64,000 nt of DNA, taken from contig NZ_LR027852.1 in the NCBI RefSeq assembly GCF_900607235.1, positions 124,001 through 188,000 of the forward strand, written 5' to 3'. Below the pieces are notes generated by a model. That model was given only the letters and a program-made list of their open reading frames with translations. It was not told where the DNA came from and made no database searches. The stretch's first letter is position 1. Each line of letters begins with the position of its first letter. Source of the stretch: Olivibacter jilunii. Its GTDB lineage: Bacteria; Bacteroidota; Bacteroidia; Sphingobacteriales; Sphingobacteriaceae. Of this stretch, positions 28,933 through 38,600 are shown piece after piece. The position numbers and the translations under genes were made by a program.

Positions 28933-29100
28933 AAACTTTTGTTGGTATTAATAGGAAGTGTACTGCTGTTGCTATATCATGACTTAAGATAAAAACGAAG
29001 GAATATGTTCTATGATACAGTTTTAATGTAACTTTTTTGTTGTTTAGTTTGTTGTGGTTATGTATAATCGGATCAAATTATGCGTACTGTTCTAAATTAT

Positions 29101-29411
29101 TTGTCTCTCTTTCTTCAAAAAAAGAGGGCGTTCGCACGATTTAAGAGATTCTAGTTGTGCCCTTTGCATGCTGACTTATAACAGTAAATGGTTATAATAA
29201 TGATTTGAACGGATTGGACGATGAAGATATATCGCTAGCTGCCAGATTGGTTAAATACAGCGTATTAAAAAAAGTGTAAAGCTTAAAGCTGTTTGCTATT
29301 ATTTAGATTACAAAATTAATGTAAGAAATAATGAACGAGGCAGTTACGCGGTTTATCTAATCGTTGTTGAGAATGGAATTGATGCTTGGCAAAATGGAAT
29401 GGTAGTTTGTA
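29101..29411 (+). pseudogene. Decayed GT2 glycosyltransferase fragment
   Basis: Two frames together match the C-terminal part of the GT2 encoded at 20899-21717. From 29184: VNGYNNDLNGLDDEDISLAARL, then KYSVLKKV and a stop. After a two-base shift near 29278: LKAVCYYLDYKINVRNNERGSY, continuing to DAWQNGM. The intact gene has INGYNNELQGWGHEDIELAARF and VKLKAICYHLDHPYN. Upstream, LSLFLQKKR (29101) recalls its LSKLFIKKHKR. The start of the gene is missing. The rest of the 590-bp gap (28933-29100, 29412-29469) holds nothing recognised. Confidence 0.72.
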
Positions 29412-29469
29412 TCGTTGCAATAAAACGTGGTTATATTTTTAATAATTGCACATGCATTATAAATTTACC

Positions 29470-29513
29470 AAAACGCCTAAGAGAAAGCAGTTAACTTATA
29501 TCCCAGGCGTTTT
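29470..29513 (-). terminator. Terminator of the FG-GAP operon
   Basis: AAAACGCCT (29470-29478) pairs with AGGCGTTTT (29505-29513). On the minus strand the hairpin lies 12 bases past the FG-GAP gene stop and ends in TTTT. Confidence 0.55.
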
Positions 29514-29524
29514 GTATTGAGAGC

Positions 29525-30886
29525 TTATCTCAAATTAACAACTACATCCCATGAGCCATAACCATTATTTGCATAGTCTATCCTCCAATATCCGTTTGCA
29601 TCTTTTATGGCGAGGTCTGCTTTCCCATCTCCGTCATAGTCAGCGGGCGCTGGCACTGCATCGATTGAATTGCCATAGTTCGGAAATTTTAGGTCAAAAG
29701 AACCAAAACCTGTTGCGGCATAATCTATCCACCAATAACCATTGGTATCTTTGATTGCAAGGTCTGCTTTACCATCACCGTCGTAATCGGCTGGCGCTGG
29801 TATAGCATTTGAATATCCATAATTCGGTAACGAAACGTTAAAAGAACCAAATCCGTTTGCGGCATAATCTATCCACCAATATCCGTTTTTATCTTTAATA
29901 GCCAAATCTGCTTTGCCGTCACCATCGTAATCCGCTGGGACAGGAATGGCATCTGTCGAATTTCCGTAACCGGCGAATACAGCATCGATTGAACCGTAAC
30001 CATTATTGGCATAATCTATCCGCCAATAGCCATTATCATCTTTGATTGCTAAGTCTGCTTTGCCGTCACCATCGTAGTCGGCTGGTACAGGTAAAGCTTT
30101 GGGAGAGTTTCCATAATTTGGCAAAGCTATATCAATGGAACCAAATCCATTGGCTGTATAGTCTATCCGCCAATAGCCGTTCGAATCCTTAATGGCTAAA
30201 TCAGTTTTGCCATCCCCATCATAGTCAGCAGGTACTGGTACGGCCTCAATAGAATTGCCATAGTTGGCTAAAACCACATCCCAAACACCGAATCCGTTTT
30301 TTGCGTAGTCTATTCTCCAGTATCCGCTCGCGTCTTTGATAGATATATCCATTTTTCCATCTCCATCATAATCTGCTGGTACGGAAATTGAACCTGCGGG
30401 ATAAGGTGTTTCTATATCGCCTGCGGAAATCGTTCCATACGTCTTACTTGCATAATAATACGAAGACCATTTTGGCGTTGTTCCGCTATAAGTATCCCAA
30501 TAACGCCATTTGAGCTTCACAACTCCGGCCTTGTTATTTGGTTGCAGCTTTGCTGTTTTAGCAAACTCCTTACTCCAATAAGTACCGGTAGCTTGTGTAA
30601 AATCAGAGGTAGTTACAAAAATACTATCAGAAATTGCGGTTTCGAAGCCGTTGGCATCTAAAACATAGATCGCTTGCGCTTTAACTTGTGTGGAACCATC
30701 GTATCGTTGGAATTGCATGACGGTATTGAATGGAGTTTCGCCACTGTTGGACTCATACTTGATTTTCCCATCATGAAGATATATGTTTTGAACTCCCCAC
30801 ATCCCAATTTTTATATCTATCACTTGGCTCTTTGCCACATTGATTAAGGTAACAAAGGCTAATAACGTATATAGCAGCTTTTTCAT
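29525..30886 (-). CDS. Secreted FG-GAP/VCBS repeat protein
   Basis: 453 residues with a signal peptide (LLAFVTLINVAKSQ). Residues 1-150 form a separate beta-rich domain; the rest is six near-identical repeats of about 49 residues, each with PADYDGDGKADLAIKD, GYWRIDY and GFGS. The DxDxDG motif is a calcium-binding loop, as in FG-GAP/integrin-like propellers. It follows the small lipoprotein by one base, so the pair is one operon. It could be an adhesin or surface glycan-binding protein. Confidence 0.8.
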   Translation of the reverse strand: MKKLLYTLLAFVTLINVAKSQVIDIKIGMWGVQNIYLHDGKIKYESNSGETPFNTVMQFQRYDGSTQVKAQAIYVLDANGFETAISDSIFVTTSDFTQATGTYWSKEFAKTAKLQPNNKAGVVKLKWRYWDTYSGTTPKWSSYYYASKTYGTISAGDIETPYPAGSISVPADYDGDGKMDISIKDASGYWRIDYAKNGFGVWDVVLANYGNSIEAVPVPADYDGDGKTDLAIKDSNGYWRIDYTANGFGSIDIALPNYGNSPKALPVPADYDGDGKADLAIKDDNGYWRIDYANNGYGSIDAVFAGYGNSTDAIPVPADYDGDGKADLAIKDKNGYWWIDYAANGFGSFNVSLPNYGYSNAIPAPADYDGDGKADLAIKDTNGYWWIDYAATGFGSFDLKFPNYGNSIDAVPAPADYDGDGKADLAIKDANGYWRIDYANNGYGSWDVVVNLR

Positions 30887-30887
30887 T

Positions 30888-31169
30888 TTATTTCTTATCT
30901 AGGTTTTTGTCACGGTTATAAACATCAAGAACATCTTCATACTTAAGCTCACGATCGTAGTCCCCAGGTAGCTTAAACGCTTGGGTTTCTTTATTAAACA
31001 CAATGGAAGAAACGTCCAAATGCATTTTTTCTGCTAGAAACTGCCGTAGGGTCTCAATTTGGGCTTTTTCTTTTGTCTCTTGTTGAACTGCATTATCCTT
31101 GTTACAGGCTGCGAAGGATAGGCTGAGCAGTACCATGGGCACTACTAATGATTTTTTGAAATACTTCAT
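30888..31169 (-). CDS. Small lipoprotein upstream of FG-GAP gene
   Basis: 93 residues from ATG 31169 (MKYFKKSLVVPMVLLSLSFAACNKD); a longer frame adds 16 unlikely residues. The lipobox is SFAAC. The mature part is charged (AEKMHLDVSSIVFNKETQAF, DRELKYEDVLDVYN) with no known domain. Its stop is one base from the FG-GAP start, so the two products probably act together at the cell surface. Confidence 0.68.
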   Translation of the reverse strand: MKYFKKSLVVPMVLLSLSFAACNKDNAVQQETKEKAQIETLRQFLAEKMHLDVSSIVFNKETQAFKLPGDYDRELKYEDVLDVYNRDKNLDKK

Positions 31170-31530
31170 AAACATAAATATAAGTTTAGGAGGCAAGGCC
31201 TCGTTGAACGGCCGCAAAGCAAGTGATTAAAATCGGCTAAATCAAAAAAATTACACAGAATGCCATTTTATGAGGACGAAATTTGGTTTTGATTATATGA
31301 AATTAATTTTATGCTTGGTAGAGATAAACTCAAATTTGTTTTTATAAATTTGTTGCTCTCAAATTGCTGATTAGCTTCATGCGATTACCGGTGTTCTTGC
31401 TCAATATCCACCAACTCAAGAATCTATTCTTTCAGCACTCGCCCTTCTTCTTTGATAGTTAAGTTCCTTACCCTTATTTGGAGATCGATAATCGAAACAG
31501 ATAAATAACCATTAATCCAGAGAACCTACC
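31170..31530. other. AT-rich intergenic region, nothing recognised
   Basis: About 360 bp upstream of the lipoprotein operon and left of the 21-bp repeat array. No promoter of the consensus type was found. On the minus strand near 31400-31480 a short run reads LTIKEEGRVLKE, stop, ILELVDIEQEHR, which looks like coding sequence but is too short to name. Confidence 0.4.
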
Positions 31531-32031
31531 ATAAAGACGATTGTCTTTATCATGGATCATATTGACTTTGTAACAAGGACTTTTGTATTCAACTTGCTCC
31601 CGGTCGTCTTTATCGTATTTCCGTATGGCTTTGTGCCAATTCCGATCGGGATGGTATTAAAGACGCGCGGAATTAAAGCAAACCGATATGACTTTGTTTC
31701 TAAGTCATACGGGTTTATAATAATGTCGGTCGACATTGTGTTGATGTCCGTTGCATTTATTATAAAATCAGACGGGTTTATAGTAAAGCCGTTTGTCTTT
31801 ACTATAAAGACAGGTGGAATTGAGTTACTCCTGGTTGGAGTCAAGTTAATTCCGTATATCTTTAATATAAAGTTGTTTGGAATTGTGTTAAAGTTGATCA
31901 CCTTTATAGTAAAGACAACTTACTTTGTTTTAAATGCAGTTGGATTTACTACCATGCTGTTCATGTTTGTTTCAATGTCAGTTGGAATTGGTTTAAAGTT
32001 GCTTGTATTTGCTGTGATGCTGTTGAAATAA
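31531..32031. repeat. Array of ~23 degenerate 21-bp repeats (heptad-coding)
   Basis: Each 21-bp unit carries a variant of GGNTTTATNNTAAAG. On the plus strand the array is open from ATG 31552 to TAA 32031 (159 residues) and translates into strict heptads such as SYGFIIM, SVAFIIK, SDGFIVK and TTYFVLN, with Phe or Ile at a fixed position. The minus strand is also open over 31557-31901 with its own heptads (NGFTINP, SDFIINA, TDIIINP). The heptads continue upstream of the ATG without a break, and no ribosome-binding site is evident, so coding is doubtful. Confidence 0.7.
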
Positions 32032-32450
32032 TACTAAAGTACGATGAAGATATTTATATTTTGCTCAGCGAAATAGCAAACGATTTTGGCAGACACGGTG
32101 CCGGATTTATTGCTATTTCTGCCAATTAAAAAGTTCAACCTACCTGGCTAGCAACTTTAACATATTTTAACAGCTGTAGCAGCCGTCTATAAACTGATGC
32201 ACATCCTTACTATATTCGAGTCCGATAGTAGTCCGATAGGTATTGCTTAAAAAGCCGTGTTTTGGGCTTTTTTACGTACTGTATAGGGATATCACTGGGA
32301 TATAGGGGGAATAGGACACGGATAGAGCACGGCTCAAGGTCGGATCAAGGACGCCTTTATGTAACGATTTAGCCTAAAGCCTATAGCTTATAGCCTACTG
32401 CCTTCTACTTTTGGCACGATATTTACATATAAGACATTGCTTATTGATAA
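32032..32450. other. Intergenic region with terminator-like hairpin and words
   Basis: Between the 21-bp array and the OmpA lipoprotein. It contains a direct repeat AGTCCGATAG (32219-32240), a terminator-like hairpin AAAAGCC / GGGCTTTTTT at 32249-32273, and a string of AGCCTAAAGCCTATAGCTTATAGCC words at 32370-32400. No gene recognised. Confidence 0.5.
32249..32273 (+). terminator. Terminator-like hairpin
   Basis: AAAAAGCC, an 8-base loop, GGGC and a run of six T. No gene was found immediately upstream on the plus strand, which raises the possibility of an unrecognised transcript ending here. Confidence 0.5.
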
Positions 32451-33371
32451 ATGAAAACAATTATGTACAAGAAAGTGTTTAGTTTGCCCCTTGCAGTTCT
32501 AGCCATAGCGCTACTTGCAAGTGCTTGTGTGGGCAACAAAAAGTATACAGCTTTGCAAAGCGATTATACCGAGTTGCAAACGAAGTATAAGGACTTGGAT
32601 TTAAAGTTCCTGAATAGTCAGCATGAATTGACGAATGCCAAATCTCGCGTAACGGATCTAGAAGAACAGATCGCGCAGTACAAGTCGAATGTAAATTCGC
32701 TACAGGCGGCTTTGGATAAATGTTTAACCAACAGCGGCCAGGGCAATGCCAACATCGCCAAGTTAGTGGATGAAATTAATGCTTCTAACAAATACATCCA
32801 GCATTTGGTGAATACCAAGGCTAAAAGCGACTCGCTTAATATGGTGTTGACCAATAATCTGACGCGCTCCTTGAGCCGTGAAGAGATGCAGGATGTGGAT
32901 GTTCAAGTGTTAAAAGGTGTGGTTTATATCTCGCTTTCGGATAACATGCTCTATAAATCGGGTAGTTATGAAATTTCTCCGGCTGCCGGCGAAACATTAG
33001 GTAAAATTGCTAAGATTATCATGGATTACAAGGAGTATGAAGTGTTAATTGAAGGTAATACGGACAATGTACCAATTTCGCAGAAGAACATCCGGAACAA
33101 CTGGGATTTAAGTGCGCTGCGTGCTTCATCGGTGGTACAGGCCTTGCAAAACGACTACGGGGTAGATCCTAAGCGACTTACTGCTGGTGGACGTGGAGAA
33201 TATAACCCAATTGCAAGCAATGATACGGAGGCTGGAAGAACGCGCAACAGACGTACCCAGATCATCATTACACCTAAGTTGGATCAATTTATGGAGCTGA
33301 TTGATAAGGCGCCTGAAAGCTCGCAAGATGGCGATACAACAGTTACCGAGCAAGATACTACTACTTATTAA
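32451..33371 (+). CDS. OmpA family lipoprotein with coiled coil
   Basis: 306 residues; ATG 32451 or 32463 (MYKKVFSLPLAVLAIALLASAC). The lipobox is LASAC. Residues 25-95 form a heptad-rich coiled coil (LQSDYTELQTKYKDLDLKFL and a later RVTDLEEQIAQYK). Residues 150-285 are an OmpA peptidoglycan-binding domain: VLIEGNTDNVPIS, NWDLSALRASSVVQAL and GRGEYNPIASNDTEAGRTRNRRTQIII. It anchors the outer membrane to peptidoglycan, like Pal. Followed by a strong terminator. Confidence 0.9.
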   Translation: MKTIMYKKVFSLPLAVLAIALLASACVGNKKYTALQSDYTELQTKYKDLDLKFLNSQHELTNAKSRVTDLEEQIAQYKSNVNSLQAALDKCLTNSGQGNANIAKLVDEINASNKYIQHLVNTKAKSDSLNMVLTNNLTRSLSREEMQDVDVQVLKGVVYISLSDNMLYKSGSYEISPAAGETLGKIAKIIMDYKEYEVLIEGNTDNVPISQKNIRNNWDLSALRASSVVQALQNDYGVDPKRLTAGGRGEYNPIASNDTEAGRTRNRRTQIIITPKLDQFMELIDKAPESSQDGDTTVTEQDTTTY

Positions 33372-33387
33372 GCAAAAAAAGCTAAAA

Positions 33388-33424
33388 GAAAACCCCGGGC
33401 TGCATGCAGTGCCGGGGTTTTTTG
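33388..33424 (+). terminator. Rho-independent terminator after the OmpA lipoprotein
   Basis: AAAACCCCGG pairs with CCGGGGTTTT around a loop that itself contains CTGCATGCAG; six T follow. Confidence 0.85.
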
Positions 33425-33864
33425 TATTTGGATTTGTTTTTCCATGCCACGCCGTAAGCAGCCCTCGGGGAGAGGGCCGCAGGCGTGTGCCAAACAAACA
33501 CAGAACAAAAACTTTTAAGCGAAAAGCCGTAAGCTAATCACCTAAGATCTTTTGAAGGCACAGCGCTTCGTTTAAAGCAGTGCCTATATGTTTAAGAACA
33601 ATAAATCTTTCCCTCTCTATCTTTCTAGTCTGCGATTATATGTGTAAAGCCTAGAGGCTAAAGCGCCATAACGCAAAATAGAAGAAGCCTTTGTGATTTT
33701 TCCGATAACTGAGCCCTGCGTTTAGGAACAGGTTTAAGAAATTTAGGCTTCTTATCAGTACGTTGCAAGATAATAATTTTTTTTGTTAAAGAAAAAAATA
33801 TCGAAATATTTTGTGTAATCCAAATAATAGGAATATCGAAAATTAGACTTTTTTCAAACGATAG
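33425..33864. other. Intergenic region, no gene seen
   Basis: About 440 bp between the OmpA lipoprotein terminator and the susD terminator. The only structure noted is a hairpin GCCCTC / GAGGGC at 33461-33477. Otherwise AT-rich sequence without recognisable gene or promoter. Confidence 0.5.
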
Positions 33865-33899
33865 AAAAGGTCTGAATAGTTAAATTATTCAGACCTTTT
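33865..33899 (-). terminator. Terminator of the susCD operon
   Basis: A 14-bp perfect stem, AAAAGGTCTGAATA and its complement, with a 7-base loop and T runs on both strands, 14 bp beyond the SusD stop. Confidence 0.85.
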
Positions 33900-33912
33900 T
33901 AATGCTTAATTA

Positions 33913-35541
33913 TTAAAAGGTTTTATCAGCAACGTCCCACCACAAACGGGTCCCGCCATTATCTTGCCCGCCTAGCATCTCAACAGCCTCGGCTACTGCC
34001 GCACTATTACTGTTATATTCACGTTGCGGATAGGGCATCCGTCTAACGCCGGGAATAGTAGGTATCGTTCCACCACTATAATTTACTACAACAGGAAATA
34101 GAATAGGATAACTGGTGCGCCGATATTCAGCCCAGGCTTCATCACCGTCCGGAAATATAGCAATCCACTTCTGGGTGATGATGCGTTCCAGCTTAGTCGC
34201 GCTGGTAGCAGCATCATCCCATTTGATTGTAATTTTACTCAGGTAAGGAGAAGAAGCAGCAACGTCATTTTCCCCGCTCTTAACAGCCTTCGGATCTACG
34301 TAAGGCATAGCCATGCTTGTTGCATCATTCTTATAAGCGCTTGCTTGAGCGGTTAAATTATACATCTCAAAAGACCGGTCGATGCCTGTCTCATAATTGG
34401 TTTTCGCATCTCCTGCATTGCTCCAACCTCTCAATGCCGCTTCGGCTTTCAAAAACCAGCTTTCGGGAGCTACCATTAATTGCATCTTCATAGCTTGTGG
34501 TTGCAATTTGGAGTAATTGTCGTACCGGCTTTTGGCATCAATGTTAATACCGGAACGGATCCCCTTATATTGTCCGGCGACAGCGGGATCCGTTGCGGTA
34601 AGGAATAGTTTGGGTAGACGAGGGTCGTTGTAACCGCGTAAAATAGATTCAAATGGAGCACCCAGTCGGGTATCACTCCAACTACTGGTGATGATGTTTA
34701 AGGGATGGTCTACACTTAAGGTGATGTAGCAGTTATCGACTACATTTTCCAATAAACCGCCATTTACAGGGTCCAGGGCTTTCTCGCCCTCGGTTTTAGC
34801 TAATGTAGGATTGACATAAGCGATGCGTAAAGCCAGTCGCAAACGCAATGTATTGGCAAATTTAAGCCAATGGCTATACCGTTTCGAGGTATAGGCAAGG
34901 TCGGCCTTCTGCATGGCCGGAGAATCCTCGTTGTTTTGAATCGTTTTAAGGATGTCAATCGCTTTATTTAAGTCCTCAAAAAATAGGGTATAGGCTTGTT
35001 CCTGCGAGTCATAAGAGATTCCGCCATCATCGTTGATCACATTATACTTACTATAAATAATCGGGCCGACCTTATCGCTAGTACGATGCATGGCCGCTAC
35101 CTTTAGCACAAGGGAAAAAGCGTAAATATCCTGTAAATTTTGATCTTCTTTCGTCAATTCGATCACACGATATACCGGATTCATCGCTTTAATATAACGC
35201 TGCACCCAAATAGCCTGATACCAACCTTGCACTAGGCTATAGGTTAGATTATTGGCATTACCCACAAAAGGCGCCTGCGCACCAAAGTAACCGCCATAGG
35301 CGTCGCTGCACAAATTATTGGCTAGTTGGTATTCGCCCACATCCTCCGGAATAATGTCGCGTTGTGCCTGTGCTAGAAAGGATGCTATTAAAGCATAATC
35401 GGCGTTTGCCTGATCATCTGTAACGCCCACAGGGCTGGTGTTGATCTCTTCGAATTTGTCTGTACAACTCTGACCGACGGCTAATCCGATGAACGCAATG
35501 AAAAGTATGCTGTATTTTTTAAATTTATTGATCGTGTCCAT
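33913..35541 (-). CDS. SusD/RagB-like nutrient-binding lipoprotein
   Basis: 542 residues, SusD-like 2 type. The signal ends in a lipobox (GQSC), followed by the family start DKFEEINTSPVGVTDDQ, and later LVQGWYQAIWVQRYIKAM and SKRYSHWLKFANTLRLRLALR (TPR-type helices). The C-terminus has the usual W-rich segment (GGTRLWWDVADKTF). It binds the substrate over the SusC pore at the cell surface. Only 11 bp from the susC stop. Confidence 0.9.
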   Translation of the reverse strand: MDTINKFKKYSILFIAFIGLAVGQSCTDKFEEINTSPVGVTDDQANADYALIASFLAQAQRDIIPEDVGEYQLANNLCSDAYGGYFGAQAPFVGNANNLTYSLVQGWYQAIWVQRYIKAMNPVYRVIELTKEDQNLQDIYAFSLVLKVAAMHRTSDKVGPIIYSKYNVINDDGGISYDSQEQAYTLFFEDLNKAIDILKTIQNNEDSPAMQKADLAYTSKRYSHWLKFANTLRLRLALRIAYVNPTLAKTEGEKALDPVNGGLLENVVDNCYITLSVDHPLNIITSSWSDTRLGAPFESILRGYNDPRLPKLFLTATDPAVAGQYKGIRSGINIDAKSRYDNYSKLQPQAMKMQLMVAPESWFLKAEAALRGWSNAGDAKTNYETGIDRSFEMYNLTAQASAYKNDATSMAMPYVDPKAVKSGENDVAASSPYLSKITIKWDDAATSATKLERIITQKWIAIFPDGDEAWAEYRRTSYPILFPVVVNYSGGTIPTIPGVRRMPYPQREYNSNSAAVAEAVEMLGGQDNGGTRLWWDVADKTF

Positions 35542-35552
35542 AATGTTGTCAA

Positions 35553-38500
35553 TTAGAAAGATGCTTTTAATGTTAAACCGAAACTTCTGGTAGTGGGTAA
35601 GCCAAAAATATCATAACCCTGGCCTCCGACACCGGTGGTTGTGTTAAGCTCCGGATCATATGGAGCATCGTTTTTAAAGAAAAACAGGTTCCTTCCGGAA
35701 AGACTGAGCGAAGCTTGTTGAACCGCGCGCCATTTGATCGGCAATTTATAACTGATAGAAAGCTCGCGTAGGCGAATATTGGTGGCATCGTAAATTTGCC
35801 CTTCAATAATTCCATCCCGGTTACCGATTGCACCATAATAAGCCTGTGCTGGTAATAGACCTTGCCACGGCGTGCCATCGGCTTGTACCGCCGGAACATC
35901 TACACCGCCCCGATCACGGGCATCAGCGCTTTCTTGGCTCACACCGAAAGAATTTAAATAACCTTGAGTAATGCTGATAACCTGGCCACCAAAACGGCCA
36001 TCGATGGTAAGGCTCAGCGAGAAGTCTCCATAGCTTACCGTATTGTTCCATCCAATGATAGATTTGGGATTATTATTGCCAAGGTAGCCATCGGGCCCGC
36101 CTTGAGGTCTTCCGTTTTCGTCCACGATAAGAGTACCATTCGCATCACGTAAGAATGTGCGTCCCCAAAAGTCACCGAAAGATCCACCCAGGCGCAGAAC
36201 ATTGAAATTGCCACCAATACTATAGCGTTCGCCAAGGCCGGGCGCCAACTCCAATATTTTGTTGCGGTTTGCCGTAAAGTTCACGCCCGTATTCCATGTG
36301 AAACGCTCGGTTTTGATCGCGTCAACACCTAAGGCAAGCTCAATCCCTTTGTTTTCGACATTTCCGGCATTGAGAAACACGGTAGTATATACCGCGCCGA
36401 CGGGGCCGTCATAAGAGAAATATTGATTCTTTGTATTGGTCTTATATAGTGCTAAATCTATGTTAACGCGGTCGTTAAAGAAGCGACCTTCATAACCAAG
36501 TTCAAAACTTCTGCTAATTTCGGGTTTAAGCGGAAGCCCTTTATACGGGCCAGAAACATTGGCCGTCAGTGTTCCGGTGGCTAGCGTATTTACCGGAAAT
36601 GTTGAAAAGGCGGCTACATCGTTACCAACCTGTGCGTAAGAGAAGCGTAATTTACTATAATTGATAAAAGTTGGAAGTGTCATCAGTTCGGAAAGGATGG
36701 TGGTTAACCCGGCCGACCAATAAAAATACCCTTTGCTTTTGTTGGGCGTGAAAGCCAATGTTGAGGACCAGTCGTTCCGTGCGGTGAGATCGACGTAAAC
36801 CTTCTCTTTGTAACCGATGTTGGCTGAGCCAAATAACGACTGAACCTGTCTTTTGTTGGCAGTTTCTGTTAGACTGGTGATGGGCGAATTTCGGTAGATA
36901 TTACTTAATAGGAAAACATTGGCAATAGCTAATCGACGCTGATCCAATATCCAACCGCTTTCGCGTACATCATTAATGGACGTACCTGCCGTAAATGTCA
37001 GATTCCAATCGTCGAACTGCTTGTTTCCGTTGACTAATAAATCTCCATATAAGGCGGTACTTTCTCCTTCTTCGCGTTGATATCGACCATTATCATTCAG
37101 CACGCCCGCAATGGTTTCTCCGGAAATGACGCCTTGGGTACCGGCATAGGTTCGGCGTTGCCACTTATCCCAACGCTTGTTAAGGGTCCCTCGTGCCGTG
37201 ACATTCAGCCAATCAGTTATATTGTAACGCAGTTGCGCCTGGCCGATAATGTTGTTGCGGTTCTGATCAGTCGGATTTCGATGCAATACCCAGAACGGGT
37301 TCTGCTGATGGTGCGTACCCGTAAGACCAGCATCGGCATTGATATTCCACCAGTCCTGTAAATATAGATTTCTTGACGACGAAAAGTATTCGAAGGTTTT
37401 ATATTTTTCGAAATCCTGCCCGCGAGGAAACATATATAGGCCACTTAAGGGACTGAAATACAAACCGGAGGCAGGGCGATTATGTATCTTCTGATAGGAG
37501 TACATTAAGCTTCCATCGAAGGACAATTTATTGTCGAAGAAGTTGGATGTATTGCGAAGCGATACGGTATGCTGATCGAATGTGTTGGTTGGAAGTACCC
37601 CTTTATTCGTGGTGTTGCCATAAGAGAAATAATTCTGCATCTTTTCCGTGCCGCCACTAAAACTAACTGAATTAATAAAGGTGGTCCCTGTATCGAAGAA
37701 ATCTTTTACAGGGTCTGAAAAGGAGCCTGCTTCACCCCAACTTTCTTCACTATCGGGCGTCGACTGGCCATATTTATATTGTAGCTTGGGTAAGTAAAAA
37801 GGTTTATCAATTGTCACGCCGGAGGATATATCCAGTCGCATACGCCCGGCCGCTCCTTTTTTAGTGGTAATCATAATGGCTCCGTTGGCTCCCTGACTGC
37901 CATAGAGTGCAGAAGCAGAGGCGCCTTTTAACACGTTGATACTAGCGATATCATCTGCATTCAGGGTACTGAGAATGTCGCCTTTGTCTGTTCCGCCACC
38001 AAAAGGCCCCTCAGAGCCACTGCCCGAAGTATTGGTAATCGGCAAACCGTCTACTACATAAAGCGGTTGATTACTGCGGTTCGATTTCATACCTCTTAAG
38101 ACAATATTAACAGAACCGCCCATCCCGGACGAGCTGCGGTTAATCTGAAGTCCCGAAATTCTGCCGGTTAAGTTATTCATCGGGTTTACATCTTTAACAC
38201 GCGTCAGTTCATCGCCCTTCACAGTCTGGGTAGAGTAAGTCAAGCTTTTAGCTTTGCGTTCAATCCCCAAAGCGGTAACTACCACCTCGTTCAGTTTATT
38301 GTCTGACGCAACCAAACGTATATTAAGAGGGGTGTTGTTATTGGCTGCGACGGTAACAGTTTGCGATTCGTAACCCAAAAATGAAACTTCAAGCGATAAG
38401 TTGTTTAAACTGGTTTGTAAATTGAATCGGCCCTCTTCGTCGGTGGAAGTGCCGATATTCGTTCCTTTTACTTTGATGGATACGCCAGGTAACGGTTGGC

Positions 38501-38600
38501 CATCCGTCTGATCGGATACTTTTCCGATGATACTTCTTGTCTGCGCTCCCAATAAGAGCCATTGACTAAAGAACATTAAGCATAGCAAAACTTTCTTCAT
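35553..38600 (-). CDS. SusC/RagA family TonB-linked outer-membrane transporter
   Basis: 1015 residues: signal peptide, a carboxypeptidase-D-like domain (residues 25-100: IIGKVSDQTDGQPLPGVSIKVKGT), a plug domain with the SusC signature region LYVVDGLPI and GASASALYGSQGANGAIMITTKKG, then a 22-stranded barrel ending in the aromatic strand SFGLTLKASF. It imports the ligand captured by SusD, powered by TonB. No sensor, anti-sigma factor or hydrolase is adjacent, so the substrate cannot be guessed. Confidence 0.93.
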   Translation of the reverse strand: MKKVLLCLMFFSQWLLLGAQTRSIIGKVSDQTDGQPLPGVSIKVKGTNIGTSTDEEGRFNLQTSLNNLSLEVSFLGYESQTVTVAANNNTPLNIRLVASDNKLNEVVVTALGIERKAKSLTYSTQTVKGDELTRVKDVNPMNNLTGRISGLQINRSSSGMGGSVNIVLRGMKSNRSNQPLYVVDGLPITNTSGSGSEGPFGGGTDKGDILSTLNADDIASINVLKGASASALYGSQGANGAIMITTKKGAAGRMRLDISSGVTIDKPFYLPKLQYKYGQSTPDSEESWGEAGSFSDPVKDFFDTGTTFINSVSFSGGTEKMQNYFSYGNTTNKGVLPTNTFDQHTVSLRNTSNFFDNKLSFDGSLMYSYQKIHNRPASGLYFSPLSGLYMFPRGQDFEKYKTFEYFSSSRNLYLQDWWNINADAGLTGTHHQQNPFWVLHRNPTDQNRNNIIGQAQLRYNITDWLNVTARGTLNKRWDKWQRRTYAGTQGVISGETIAGVLNDNGRYQREEGESTALYGDLLVNGNKQFDDWNLTFTAGTSINDVRESGWILDQRRLAIANVFLLSNIYRNSPITSLTETANKRQVQSLFGSANIGYKEKVYVDLTARNDWSSTLAFTPNKSKGYFYWSAGLTTILSELMTLPTFINYSKLRFSYAQVGNDVAAFSTFPVNTLATGTLTANVSGPYKGLPLKPEISRSFELGYEGRFFNDRVNIDLALYKTNTKNQYFSYDGPVGAVYTTVFLNAGNVENKGIELALGVDAIKTERFTWNTGVNFTANRNKILELAPGLGERYSIGGNFNVLRLGGSFGDFWGRTFLRDANGTLIVDENGRPQGGPDGYLGNNNPKSIIGWNNTVSYGDFSLSLTIDGRFGGQVISITQGYLNSFGVSQESADARDRGGVDVPAVQADGTPWQGLLPAQAYYGAIGNRDGIIEGQIYDATNIRLRELSISYKLPIKWRAVQQASLSLSGRNLFFFKNDAPYDPELNTTTGVGGQGYDIFGLPTTRSFGLTLKASF

